From an uncultured Cohaesibacter sp. (GTDB taxonomy: Bacteria; Pseudomonadota; Alphaproteobacteria; Rhizobiales; Cohaesibacteraceae), in assembly GCF_963676275.1 (NCBI RefSeq), contig NZ_OY781091.1:3202775-3266774 (forward strand): 64,000 nucleotides of DNA. Reading direction: 5' to 3'. Each line of letters begins with the position of its first letter. The stretch's first letter is position 1. The position numbers were made by a program, and so were the translations under genes. This document shows, piece after piece, positions 45,699 to 54,752 of this stretch. A model generated the notes under the pieces. It worked only from the letters and a program-made list of their open reading frames with translations, was not told where the DNA came from and made no database searches.

Positions 45699-46901
45699 AT
45701 GCCGGAAGCCTATATCTGCGACTATATCCGCACACCGATTGGCCGTTTTGGTGGCGCGCTCGCCTCGGTGCGCACCGATGATCTGGCTGCAATCCCCCTC
45801 AAGTCCCTGATGGCACGTCATGATATCGACTGGAATGGCGTTGACGATATCCTGCTGGGATGCGCCAATCAGGCCGGTGAAGACAACCGCAATATCGCAC
45901 GCATGGCGGCCTTGCTTGCCGGACTGCCGGATACGGTTTCAGGCACCACCATCAACCGTCTTTGCGGTTCGGGCATGGACGCCATCATCAACGGGGCGCG
46001 GGCCATTCGAGCCGGAGAGGCAGAGCTGATCATCGCAGGCGGTGTAGAAAGCATGTCACGCGCTCCATTTGTCATGCCCAAGGCCGAGACAGCCTATTCC
46101 CGCGCGGCAGAAATCCACGACACCACCATCGGCTGGCGCTTTGTCAATCCATTGATGAAAGCGCAATATGGCGTCGATTCCATGCCCGAAACCGCTGAAA
46201 ATGTAGCCGAACAATTCGGCATCAGCCGGCAGGATCAGGACCGGTTCGCACTGCGCAGCCAGCAAAAAGCCCTTGCGGCGCAGGAAAAGGGACGCCTTGC
46301 TCGGGAAATCACGCCGGTCAGTATCCCCCAGCGCAAGGGAGATCCGGTCATTGTCTCAACAGACGAGCATCCGCGCGCCTCAACCACGCTCGAAACACTG
46401 GCCAAACTGCCCGCCCCATTCCGGGCAGGTGGCTCGGTAACGGCGGGCAATGCCAGCGGCGTCAATGACGGAGCGGCCGCTCTCCTGATTGCCAGCGAGG
46501 CCGCTGTCAAGCATTTTGGCCTTACACCTCACGCCAGAATAATGGGCGGTGCGGCGGCAGGCGTACCTCCGCGCATCATGGGATTTGGCCCCGCTCCGGC
46601 ATCGAAAAAGCTGTTCGAGCGCCTCGGCCTTTCTGAGGCGGATTTCGACGTGATCGAGCTGAACGAAGCATTCGCCAGTCAGGGCCTCGCCGTCATGCGG
46701 GATCTGGGCATCGAAGATGATGATCCTCGCATCAATCCCAATGGAGGTGCCATCGCACTCGGCCATCCGCTGGGCATGTCGGGTGCACGTATCACCGGAA
46801 CGGCAATGCTGGAGCTGGCCAACAGCGGCGGCAAAAGAGCGCTGGCCACCATGTGCATCGGTGTCGGCCAAGGCATAGCGATAGCGCTGGAAAAGGTTTG
46901 A
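45699..46901 (+). CDS. pcaF: 3-Oxoadipyl-CoA thiolase
   Basis: 400 residues. Thiolase motifs: nucleophile Cys in INRLCGSGMDAI, then ELNEAFASQGLAV, GGAIALGHPLGMSGARI and the second Cys in ATMCIGVGQGIA. It splits beta-ketoadipyl-CoA to acetyl-CoA and succinyl-CoA, completing the pathway. Confidence 0.94.
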   Translation: MPEAYICDYIRTPIGRFGGALASVRTDDLAAIPLKSLMARHDIDWNGVDDILLGCANQAGEDNRNIARMAALLAGLPDTVSGTTINRLCGSGMDAIINGARAIRAGEAELIIAGGVESMSRAPFVMPKAETAYSRAAEIHDTTIGWRFVNPLMKAQYGVDSMPETAENVAEQFGISRQDQDRFALRSQQKALAAQEKGRLAREITPVSIPQRKGDPVIVSTDEHPRASTTLETLAKLPAPFRAGGSVTAGNASGVNDGAAALLIASEAAVKHFGLTPHARIMGGAAAGVPPRIMGFGPAPASKKLFERLGLSEADFDVIELNEAFASQGLAVMRDLGIEDDDPRINPNGGAIALGHPLGMSGARITGTAMLELANSGGKRALATMCIGVGQGIAIALEKV

Positions 46902-46974
46902 ACAGCTGTGGAGCCAACCCTTATGGATGGATGGATACATCCACACCGCCCCCCTCTTGCCCGCCCCCCGAACA

Positions 46975-47005
46975 AAAACGCCGAAGTGAAACACTCCGGC
47001 GTTTT
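46975..47005. terminator. Bidirectional terminator between pcaF and the xylo-oligosaccharide ATPase
   Basis: AAAACGCCG / CGGCGTTTT with an inner AGTG / CACT stem and AAA loop. A-rich on the left and T-rich on the right, so it works in both directions between converging genes. Confidence 0.85.
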
Positions 47006-47037
47006 ATATCAAAAAAAGACGTGAGGCATTGACCCTG

Positions 47038-48189
47038 TTAGAGGGTCAAATTCATTCCCGTTTCGCCATCGAACACATGCGCCTTGTTCATGATGAAGGA
47101 GAAGGTGAAAGGCTTGAAGCGCATGCTTTCATCCAGCATTCTGGCGTCATCGGCCATAAGCCGCGCCGTGAAGGAATGCCCTTCCAGATCGAAATAGACA
47201 TAAACCTCGTTGCCCATATGCTCCAGCAGCCGGATCGTTCCGGTCACCTGCGAAAGCACCGTATCCTCATCATTGCGCAGGGCCGCACTCTGCGGAGTCC
47301 CGATGCTTTCGGGGCGGATGCCGAACTTGACCTCGCGCCCGACATGGCCGGACAGCTTCTCCGCATAGAATGGAGGTACATCGATCAGGGTCGACTCCCC
47401 AAGCAGAAGACTGATCTTGCCATCATTGGCAACCACCGTCGCCGGGCGGATATTCATCTCGGGCGAGCCGATAAAACCGGCAACAAAGGCATTCACAGGC
47501 CGCTCATACAAGGTCGTGGGCACATCCACCTGCTGGATCGTACCGTCCTTGAGCACGCAGATACGCTCGCCCATGGTCATGGCCTCGACCTGATCATGGG
47601 TAACATAGATTGCGGTAGAAGGCTGGCCACTTTTGCGCAATTCCCTGTGCAGTTCGGTGATTCGCACCCGCATGGAAGCCCGCAGCTTGGCGTCAAGGTT
47701 GGACAGAGGTTCATCAAACAGGAAAACCCCGGGACGCTTGACGATGCAGCGGCCAACGGCCACACGCTGGGCCTGCCCACCGGAAAGCTGCTTTGGATAG
47801 CGATCAAGCAGATCCTCCATTTCCAGCAACCGGGCGGCATGCTTGACGCGCTCCTCGATTTCCGACTTCGGAATATGGGCCATTTTCAGGCCAAGCGCCA
47901 TATTGTCATAGACTTTCATATGCGGATAGAGCGCATAATTCTGGAACACCATCGCGATTCCGCGCTCTTTGGGAGCGAGCTTGTTGACCAGCGTCTCACC
48001 GATATGAAGATCTCCCGAAGAAATCTTCTCCAGCCCGGCGATCATGCGCAGGATCGTGCTCTTGGCACAGCCAGACGGCCCCACAAAGACCATGAATTCA
48101 CCATCCTTCACCTCCAGATCGATGCCATGCACGGCTTCGAACCCGTTCGGATAGGTCTTGCGAATCTGGTTCAGGCTAACGTTAGCCAT
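47038..48189 (-). CDS. Sugar ABC transporter ATPase (MalK/UgpC type)
   Basis: 383 residues: ATPase domain plus C-terminal TOBE/regulatory region. Signature LSGGQAQRVAVGR, Walker [16 protein letters not shown] and switch THDQVEAMT are intact. Walker A reads GPSGCAKST (37-45): the glycine before the lysine is Ala42. It serves the permeases at 51-53 kb. ATG 48189 has GGGAGA upstream. Transcribed with the LacI gene, away from its permeases. Confidence 0.92.
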   Translation of the reverse strand: MANVSLNQIRKTYPNGFEAVHGIDLEVKDGEFMVFVGPSGCAKSTILRMIAGLEKISSGDLHIGETLVNKLAPKERGIAMVFQNYALYPHMKVYDNMALGLKMAHIPKSEIEERVKHAARLLEMEDLLDRYPKQLSGGQAQRVAVGRCIVKRPGVFLFDEPLSNLDAKLRASMRVRITELHRELRKSGQPSTAIYVTHDQVEAMTMGERICVLKDGTIQQVDVPTTLYERPVNAFVAGFIGSPEMNIRPATVVANDGKISLLLGESTLIDVPPFYAEKLSGHVGREVKFGIRPESIGTPQSAALRNDEDTVLSQVTGTIRLLEHMGNEVYVYFDLEGHSFTARLMADDARMLDESMRFKPFTFSFIMNKAHVFDGETGMNLTL

Positions 48190-48267
48190 AAATGTCTCTC
48201 CCTGTTTTCTCACAGACGATGCCGGGTCTGCCTGATGAGAAAATTCTCCGCGCATACCGGCATGCCT

Positions 48268-49368
48268 CTAGTTCTTCTTATCTGGCGGCTCGGCCACCGA
48301 CTTTCGCTCAACCATGTGCAAGGTCAGACCAACCCTCTGGTTGGAAACCAGATCTCCGGTTGCCTGCTCGGCCAGCAGCTTGATCGCCATCCGACCCATT
48401 TCTTCCCTGTCGATATGCATGGTGGTGAGGGGCACCTCGCAATGGGCGCTGACGGGCAGATTGTCGAACCCGACAATGGAAATATCTTCCGGCACCCGGT
48501 AACCGGCAGAAACCAGCGCCTGCGTCGCGCCGATCGCCAGCATGTCCGAGGCGCAAACAATCGCGGTATAATCAAAATTGCCTTCCGCCAGACGCTGCTC
48601 AATGGCCCGACTGGCATCCAGACTGGTAAAATTGGCGCTGCCCGTATCGAGAAAATCCCGCTGCATGTCGAACTCGACCCCGGCCGATGCCAGTGCCAGC
48701 CGCATTCCGTCTATGCGCTGCGCCACCGTGTGACGGAAAATGTGACTGATATGCAAAAAGCGTCGATGCCCTTTTTCGAGCAGAAACTGGGTGGCCTCAT
48801 AGCTGCCGAAATAATGGTCAGGTGAAATGCTGCTCACCCGCATGGAAGGATCCATGCCATTGACAATGACCGCCGGACATCCAAGCGCGGCGACAGCATC
48901 GACCAGATCCTGCTGATCGAGCCCCAGCATGATGACGCTCTCTGGCTTGCCCCTGCGAAACAGGCTCTCGGGATTGACCTTGGTATAGCCATCCCCGATC
49001 AGCGCGAGATCAAGAGAGATATTCCACCCCATCCGCTGCGCTTCTTCGGCAATGCCATGCATGGTATCGACATAATAGAGATCGTTGGCCGCATAGCGAT
49101 CAAAGGTAACAATCGTCACGCTGCTGATATTGGGGGCCTTCTTGGACTTCGGCTCCGCCTTGCGATAGCCCAGATCCTGAACGATTCGCAAAACACGCTG
49201 CCGGTTATTCTTGCTCACTCCGGTCTTGTCATTCAAAACCTTGGAAACTGTACTGATGGAAACACCTGCGGCGGAGGCAACGTCACTCAATGTGGCGCCC
49301 TGCCCTGACTTGCGGGCCTTGGGGCGCGCCGTTTCCTGCTCTGTCTGTATTATTCTGCTTTCGGACAA
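48268..49368 (-). CDS. LacI-family regulator of the xylo-oligosaccharide genes
   Basis: 366 residues. The LacI helix-turn-helix (ATLSDVASAAGVSISTVSKVLND) is preceded by an unusually long, basic ~27-residue N-terminal tail. Periplasmic-binding-protein-like sensor domain follows (FDNLPVSAHCEVPLTTMHID). The start is assigned to TTG 49368 because GGGAGG lies 7 nt upstream and no ATG is nearby. It is divergent from the binding-protein gene, which it probably represses until a xylose-type sugar binds. Confidence 0.88.
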   Translation of the reverse strand: MSESRIIQTEQETARPKARKSGQGATLSDVASAAGVSISTVSKVLNDKTGVSKNNRQRVLRIVQDLGYRKAEPKSKKAPNISSVTIVTFDRYAANDLYYVDTMHGIAEEAQRMGWNISLDLALIGDGYTKVNPESLFRRGKPESVIMLGLDQQDLVDAVAALGCPAVIVNGMDPSMRVSSISPDHYFGSYEATQFLLEKGHRRFLHISHIFRHTVAQRIDGMRLALASAGVEFDMQRDFLDTGSANFTSLDASRAIEQRLAEGNFDYTAIVCASDMLAIGATQALVSAGYRVPEDISIVGFDNLPVSAHCEVPLTTMHIDREEMGRMAIKLLAEQATGDLVSNQRVGLTLHMVERKSVAEPPDKKN

Positions 49369-49831
49369 TTCCGATCCTCCCGAAATACAACACCTGCGCA
49401 ACTACAGCGAATTATGCATATCTTTGCAAGTATTGCGTTTTCGCGTTTCCATCTTTCACCGTTATAGCAACATTTCTCAAAATGGAAAACTGAAATTTAT
49501 AATTTTCCATTTTCACACATAATTTTCTCAAATACCGATCATCAATTACGACAAAAGTATCATAAAACAGACAAAAATCCTTACCAATTGCCAATTTATG
49601 CCAACTATTAGCGATTTTCTAAAGAAATTACAGATTGACCGAATGGAAAATTGATTCTACAAATTTCTGTTAGTGATTACATTTTCGTATTTTTGCAAAA
49701 TTTTCTATTTCCAAGACAATTTGCAATGAAAATGCCATCGCATGTCTGCGGCCAAAACGTCTCCATCGCCTTCGGTGGAGATGGGGGAACGCGCCGCAGA
49801 AAGCAGAAAACAGGTTCAAATGGAGGAAATC
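49369..49831. promoter_or_regulatory. AT-rich divergent control region with repeated TGGAAA half-sites
   Basis: A 463-bp gap, far more AT-rich than its surroundings. AAAATGGAAAA (49479-49489) and TTTTCCATTTT (49503-49513) form an exact inverted repeat 13 nt apart. AATGGAAAATTG recurs at 49642-49653 and TTTCCAT at ~49446. These are candidate LacI operators flanking both promoters. No gene is seen. Confidence 0.45.
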
Positions 49832-51094
49832 ATGAAATATTCAGGCAGACTCGCCCTGAGCACAGCCATTGCCATTGTCGGCTTCACATTTTCAGCCAAT
49901 GCCGCAACCGTTCGCATCATGGGCATCGAGCCAAACGATCCTTACGAAAAAACCATCAATCAGGAAGTGGTTGATGCCTATGAAGCCGCTCATCCCGGCA
50001 CAGAAATCAAGATCGAATATCTGGAAAATTCGGCCTTCAAGTCCAAACTGCCAACCGTTCTGCAGTCTGACAAGCGCCCTCATCTCTATTGGTCATGGGC
50101 CGGTGGCGTGCTGGACGAGCAATATCGTAACGGCGTAACCGAGGACATTACCGCACTGGTCAAGGATGATTTTGCCAAGACACTGCCCGAGGGCGCTGTG
50201 GGCGCATTCACCCGCGACGGCAAGATTGTCGGATCACCGACCAAGGTGAGCCTGATCATGATGTGGTACAACAAGGCGCTTGCCAAGAAAGCCGGTGTCG
50301 ATGTTGAATCCATCAAGACTTGGGACGATTTCCTCTCAGCAGTCAAGCAAGCCAAGGATGCTGGCGTTACCCCGATCGTGGCAGGCGGCAAAGACAAGTT
50401 CCCGCTTCATTTCTACGTCGCCTATCTGGCAGAACGCATTATCGGCACCGACGCGCTGGCAGCGATCCGCAATGGCGAAAATGATGGCTTCATGAATGAA
50501 GATTTCATCAAGGTACTGAAGGAATATAAGCGCCTGATCGATCTGGAGCCCTTCCAGAAAGGGTTCGCCAGCGCAACCTTCTCCAAGGAAACCGGCATGT
50601 TCGGCGATGGCGAGGCACTGTTCGAGCTGGCAGGCAACTGGAACTATTCCACCCAGAAGGCAAACTCTGCCAATGGCGAGGGGCTGCCGGAAGAAGACCT
50701 CGGCATGATGGCTTTCCCGACATTTCCCGGTGGCGCTGGCGATGACAGCGACGTATTGGGCGGCATCAATGGCTGGATAGCCTCAAAGGGCGCACCTGCC
50801 GAAGCCATCGATTTCCTGAAATATTGGGTCAGCAAGGAAGTGGAAGAAAAATACGCCGCTGCCGGTCAGTGGATCCCGATCGCCAAGGGTGCCGGTGAAG
50901 CGCTGACGAACCCCTATTTCAAGCAGGTTTCCGAAATCTCGGGCAAGGCTGCCCATTTCCAGCTCTATCTGGATCAGGCATTCGGACCCAATCTCGGCGG
51001 CACTGTCAACGACATCGCAGCTGATCTGGCAGTTGGCGCCATCACGCCGGAAGAAGCAGCCCAGACGCTGGAAGATGCCCGCATGATGGAATAA
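49832..51094 (+). CDS. Sugar ABC transporter, substrate-binding protein
   Basis: 420 residues, family 1 binding protein with a signal peptide (MKYSGRLALS..., cleavage SANA-A near residue 24). The body includes EIKIEYLENSAFKSKLPTVL, VGSPTKVSLIMMWYNKALA and MFGDGEALFELAGNWNY. It likely binds xylo-oligosaccharides, given the GH43 xylosidase in the operon. GGAGG precedes ATG 49832. Confidence 0.92.
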   Translation: MKYSGRLALSTAIAIVGFTFSANAATVRIMGIEPNDPYEKTINQEVVDAYEAAHPGTEIKIEYLENSAFKSKLPTVLQSDKRPHLYWSWAGGVLDEQYRNGVTEDITALVKDDFAKTLPEGAVGAFTRDGKIVGSPTKVSLIMMWYNKALAKKAGVDVESIKTWDDFLSAVKQAKDAGVTPIVAGGKDKFPLHFYVAYLAERIIGTDALAAIRNGENDGFMNEDFIKVLKEYKRLIDLEPFQKGFASATFSKETGMFGDGEALFELAGNWNYSTQKANSANGEGLPEEDLGMMAFPTFPGGAGDDSDVLGGINGWIASKGAPAEAIDFLKYWVSKEVEEKYAAAGQWIPIAKGAGEALTNPYFKQVSEISGKAAHFQLYLDQAFGPNLGGTVNDIAADLAVGAITPEEAAQTLEDARMME

Positions 51095-51107
51095 TCCTCC
51101 CCTCGTT

Positions 51108-51132
51108 CCCGGGGCGCATCTGCGCTCCGGGG
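51108..51132 (+). other. Intercistronic hairpin after the sugar-binding-protein gene
   Basis: An eleven-pair stem CCCGGGGCGCA / TGCGCTCCGGGG (one G-U) begins 14 nt after the stop, with no T-run. Probably stabilises the upstream message. Confidence 0.55.
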
Positions 51133-51180
51133 ATGAAGCCGCTTCCCTCCCCCACTCAAGCTTGCTCCAAGGAGGACAGG

Positions 51181-52113
51181 ATGTCTGTCGTGTCCGCACA
51201 AACCGCCCAGACCGGACCGAAGCACAAGGTCGGCTGGCGTCCCTCGAATGCACTGGTAACATTCGTGATTTTCATGACGCCTGCGCTCATTCTCTTTACC
51301 ACATTCGTCATGCTGCCAATGATCGATGCAGCCCATTTCTCGCTTTACAAATGGAGCGGCTATGGCACTCCCACCGATTTTGTCGGCCTGAGAAATTTCG
51401 AAAGACTGGCCCAGAACAGGATCTTCCTGCATTCCTTCGGCAACTCAATGAAGGTGATCGGAGCATCCCTTTTCATCCAGCTGCCGCTGGCGCTGGTTCT
51501 GGCCCTGCTCATCTATGAGAAGCATTGGTCCAACACGGTTTTCCGCCTGATCTTCTTCCTTCCCTATATTCTCGCCGAAGTGGCCAGCGGCCTTATCTGG
51601 AGCTTCATCTTCGATGGTGATTATGGTCTGGCAGCAGAAGTCGCCCATTGGTTCAATGTGGACAGCTTCTATATTCTGGCCAGCCGGGAATGGGCCTTTT
51701 CCGCCATTACCGTGGTGATCGTCTGGAAATATTTCGGCTTCCACATGATGATCTATATCGCCGGTCTGCAATCCATCCCCAAGGACCAGATCGAAGCCAT
51801 CACCATCGATGGTGCCGGTCCCCTGCAAGTCATCCGCTATGTCAAACTGCCGATGCTGAAACCCGCCATCACCATGTCGGTCTTCTTCTCGGTGATCGGT
51901 GCCATGCAGGTGTTTGATATCATCGTGCCGCTGACCAATGGCGGGCCATCCAACATGACCCACACGCTTGTCAGCTTCCTTTACACCTTCGGCCTTCAGC
52001 GGATGAATATCGGCTTCGGCAGCGCCGTTGGCATCGTGCTGTTCCTGTTCTGCGCCACATTCGCCTTCACCTACAAGTCCACCTTCCAGCGCGACAAAGG
52101 AGACGCACGATGA
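51181..52113 (+). CDS. Sugar ABC transporter permease (MalF type)
   Basis: 310 residues with six membrane segments and coupling motif EAITIDGAGPLQVIRYVKLPML. The N-terminus has a short cytoplasmic tail before helix 1. ATG 51181 after AAGGAGGA; an upstream ATG at 51133 lies in the hairpin region. Overlaps the next gene by 4 bp. Confidence 0.92.
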   Translation: MSVVSAQTAQTGPKHKVGWRPSNALVTFVIFMTPALILFTTFVMLPMIDAAHFSLYKWSGYGTPTDFVGLRNFERLAQNRIFLHSFGNSMKVIGASLFIQLPLALVLALLIYEKHWSNTVFRLIFFLPYILAEVASGLIWSFIFDGDYGLAAEVAHWFNVDSFYILASREWAFSAITVVIVWKYFGFHMMIYIAGLQSIPKDQIEAITIDGAGPLQVIRYVKLPMLKPAITMSVFFSVIGAMQVFDIIVPLTNGGPSNMTHTLVSFLYTFGLQRMNIGFGSAVGIVLFLFCATFAFTYKSTFQRDKGDAR

Positions 52114-52943
52114 AAGACGATCTTTTCAACTGGCGTGCCGCACTCAGGATCATGTTCCTGCTGATCATGACCGCCCTTGTGCTCGGCCCGCTCATGATCA
52201 CCGTCTTTGGCGGCTTCAAGACCCTTGGCGAATTGCGCGTCTCCCCGATCGGCCTGCCCCAGACATGGGAGTTTGGCAATTATGCAGGCATTCTTGCCTC
52301 GGCTGATTTCTGGCGCTATCTGAAGAATTCCCTGACCATCTCGCTATCCTGCGTGGCGCTCATCCTGATCATTTCCGGCATGGCAGCCTATTGCTTTGCC
52401 CAGCTTCACTTCTTCGGCAAGAAGATGCTGTTTGCCTATTTCACCGTCGGCATGATGTTTCCCTTTGCCACGGCCATTCTGCCGCTCTTCATCAAGATCC
52501 GCGATCTCAACCTGCTCGATTCCCCGGCAGGCGTCATCCTGCCTCAGGTCGCCTTCGGGCTGGCCTTCTCGATGATGCTGCTTCGGGGCTTTTTCGAGCA
52601 ATTGCCCAAGGAACTGTTCGAAGCGGCCCAGATCGACGGCATCGGATATATGGGCTTTTTCTTCCGCTTCACCCTGCCCCTGTCGGTTCCCATCCTTTCC
52701 ACGGTGGCAACCTTCGTCTTCGTGCAGAGCTGGAACAATTTCCTGCTCTCGCTGGTGGTGCTCAACGAGCAGCATTCCTACACCTGGACATTGGGCATGA
52801 TGCAATATCGCGGCGCATACATGACCGACTGGAGCCGGGTGCTGGCCTTTGTGACGCTAACCATGTCCCCGGCGGTGATCTTCTTTTTCGCAGCACAGAA
52901 ATATATCGTCGCCGGCCTGACCGGTGGAGCTGTCAAAGGCTGA
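52110..52943 (+). CDS. Sugar ABC transporter permease (MalG type)
   Basis: 277 residues, six membrane segments, coupling motif EAAQIDGIGYMGFFFRFTLP. Paired with the preceding permease by ATGA overlap. Inner-membrane channel for the imported oligosaccharide. Confidence 0.92.
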   Translation: MKDDLFNWRAALRIMFLLIMTALVLGPLMITVFGGFKTLGELRVSPIGLPQTWEFGNYAGILASADFWRYLKNSLTISLSCVALILIISGMAAYCFAQLHFFGKKMLFAYFTVGMMFPFATAILPLFIKIRDLNLLDSPAGVILPQVAFGLAFSMMLLRGFFEQLPKELFEAAQIDGIGYMGFFFRFTLPLSVPILSTVATFVFVQSWNNFLLSLVVLNEQHSYTWTLGMMQYRGAYMTDWSRVLAFVTLTMSPAVIFFFAAQKYIVAGLTGGAVKG

Positions 52944-52968
52944 AGCAAACCTTTCAACGAGACCCCAA

Positions 52969-54567
52969 ATGACAAAAATAATCAATCCGATCCTGCCGGG
53001 CTTCAATCCGGACCCGTCCATCTGCCGCGTTGGTGAGGACTATTACATCGCCACATCCACATTCGAATGGTATCCCGGTGTTCAGATCCATCATTCCACA
53101 GACCTCGCCAACTGGGAGCTTGTCTGCCGCCCTCTCAATCGGGCCGAACAGCTGGACATGCGCGGAGAGCAGGATTCCGGCGGCGTCTGGGCCCCATGCC
53201 TCACCTATGCCGACGGCCTGTTCTGGCTGATCTATACCGACATGAAACGGGCCGAGGGCGACTTCAAGGATGCCTTCAACTATCTTGTAACCGCGCCTTC
53301 CATCGAGGGGCCGTGGTCTGATCCGATCTATCTGAATGCTTCCGGCTTCGACCCCTCCCTCTTCCATGACGAGGACGGGCGCAAATATCTGGTCAACCAG
53401 CTCTGGGACTATCGCCGCAAGCCCAGCGCCTTCGCCGGTATCGTGATGCAGGAATATTCCCATGAAGAGCAAAAGCTCATTGGCAAGCCCGAACTGGTCT
53501 ATAAGGGAACCTCGGCCGGACTGACCGAAGGCCCCCATGTCTATAAACGTGACGGCTGGTATTATATGATCACCGCCGAGGGCGGCACCGGCTATAATCA
53601 CACCATTTCGGTTGCCCGCGCCCGTGCCCTTTACGGCCCTTACGAGAACCATCCGGACAATCATCTGCTGACCACCCGCAACGCACCCGACGCCCCGCTT
53701 CAACGCTCAGGCCATGGTGCCATCGTCGAGACGCCAGATGGCGAGGCCTATGTCACCCATCTGTGCAGCCGTCCGCTGGCCGGGGTGCGCAAGTCAGTTC
53801 TCGGGCGCGAAACCGCCATTCAGAAGATGGAATTCTGCGCCGATGGCTGGCCGCGCCTTGTTGGTGGCAGCATGGTCACCAGCCTCGAAGTTGATCCCCC
53901 CAAAGGCATCACCCCCGCCCCCGCAAAGCCGGACCTGACCGACACCTCTTTTGACAGTCCCCGCCTGCCAATCGAATTCCAGTGGCTACGCACCCCCTAT
54001 CCGGAGCGGCTATTCAGCCTTGAGGTAAGACCGGGCCATTTGCGCCTGTTTGCGCGTCAATCCATCGGCAGTTGGTTCGAACAGGCTCTCGTCGCCCGTC
54101 GGCAGACCGGCTTCAAATGTGTGGCTGAAACAGCAACAGATGCCAGACCGCAAACATTCCAGCATCTGGCCGGGCTTATCGCCTATTATAACCGCAGCAA
54201 ATTCCACTATCTGGCCATCAGCGCCGATGAACAGGGCGGCCGTGTCCTGACGATCATTTCCTGCAATGGTGCATGGCCAGAATCCAGCCTGACAATCGCC
54301 CTGCCCGAACCGGTAGCCATCGCCCCTGAAGGTGCCGTTCGCCTCGGCATGGATATCGATGGTGTGGCGCTTCAGTTCCGCTACGCCATCGGCGATGGCG
54401 ACTGGAACACAATCGGACCGGCACTTGACGCCTCGATTCTTTCCGACGAAGGCGGACGCGGAGCGCACGGCAGTTTCACCGGCAATTTTGTCGGAATGGC
54501 AGCCTATGATCTGGCAGGCGGTGACTTCACCGCAGACTTTGATCACTTTGTCTATCGGAACCTTTGA
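52969..54567 (+). CDS. GH43 beta-xylosidase (subfamily 11-like)
   Basis: 532 residues, the usual length. The five-bladed propeller begins NPILPGFNPDPSICRVGEDY and carries D15 (base), D128 (pKa modulator, ASGFDPS) and E187 (acid, LTEGPHVY). These positions match those known for Selenomonas beta-xylosidase. The C-terminal beta-sandwich closes the active site. No signal peptide, so it splits imported xylo-oligosaccharides in the cytoplasm. Arabinofuranosidase activity is possible. Last gene of the rightward operon. Confidence 0.93.
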   Translation: MTKIINPILPGFNPDPSICRVGEDYYIATSTFEWYPGVQIHHSTDLANWELVCRPLNRAEQLDMRGEQDSGGVWAPCLTYADGLFWLIYTDMKRAEGDFKDAFNYLVTAPSIEGPWSDPIYLNASGFDPSLFHDEDGRKYLVNQLWDYRRKPSAFAGIVMQEYSHEEQKLIGKPELVYKGTSAGLTEGPHVYKRDGWYYMITAEGGTGYNHTISVARARALYGPYENHPDNHLLTTRNAPDAPLQRSGHGAIVETPDGEAYVTHLCSRPLAGVRKSVLGRETAIQKMEFCADGWPRLVGGSMVTSLEVDPPKGITPAPAKPDLTDTSFDSPRLPIEFQWLRTPYPERLFSLEVRPGHLRLFARQSIGSWFEQALVARRQTGFKCVAETATDARPQTFQHLAGLIAYYNRSKFHYLAISADEQGGRVLTIISCNGAWPESSLTIALPEPVAIAPEGAVRLGMDIDGVALQFRYAIGDGDWNTIGPALDASILSDEGGRGAHGSFTGNFVGMAAYDLAGGDFTADFDHFVYRNL

Positions 54568-54752
54568 CGCTCGCCACCGAGCATGAAGACAACAAACAGA
54601 GCAGACCGGAAGCCCCGCTGGCAAATATCGGGCCGGTCTCTCCCCCCCTTCGGCCAAATATAGACACCGGCCACATGCCAAACGAGCCCGCCGCGCGTAA
54701 CTGACCCTGTATGGCTCTGATACCGTTGGCGGCTGGACTTTGAAGGGGGGGG

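Noticed and set aside
47029-48825. 598-residue open frame on the plus strand
   Set aside because: Antisense to the MalK-like ATPase and LacI genes, both of which have clear motifs and ribosome sites.
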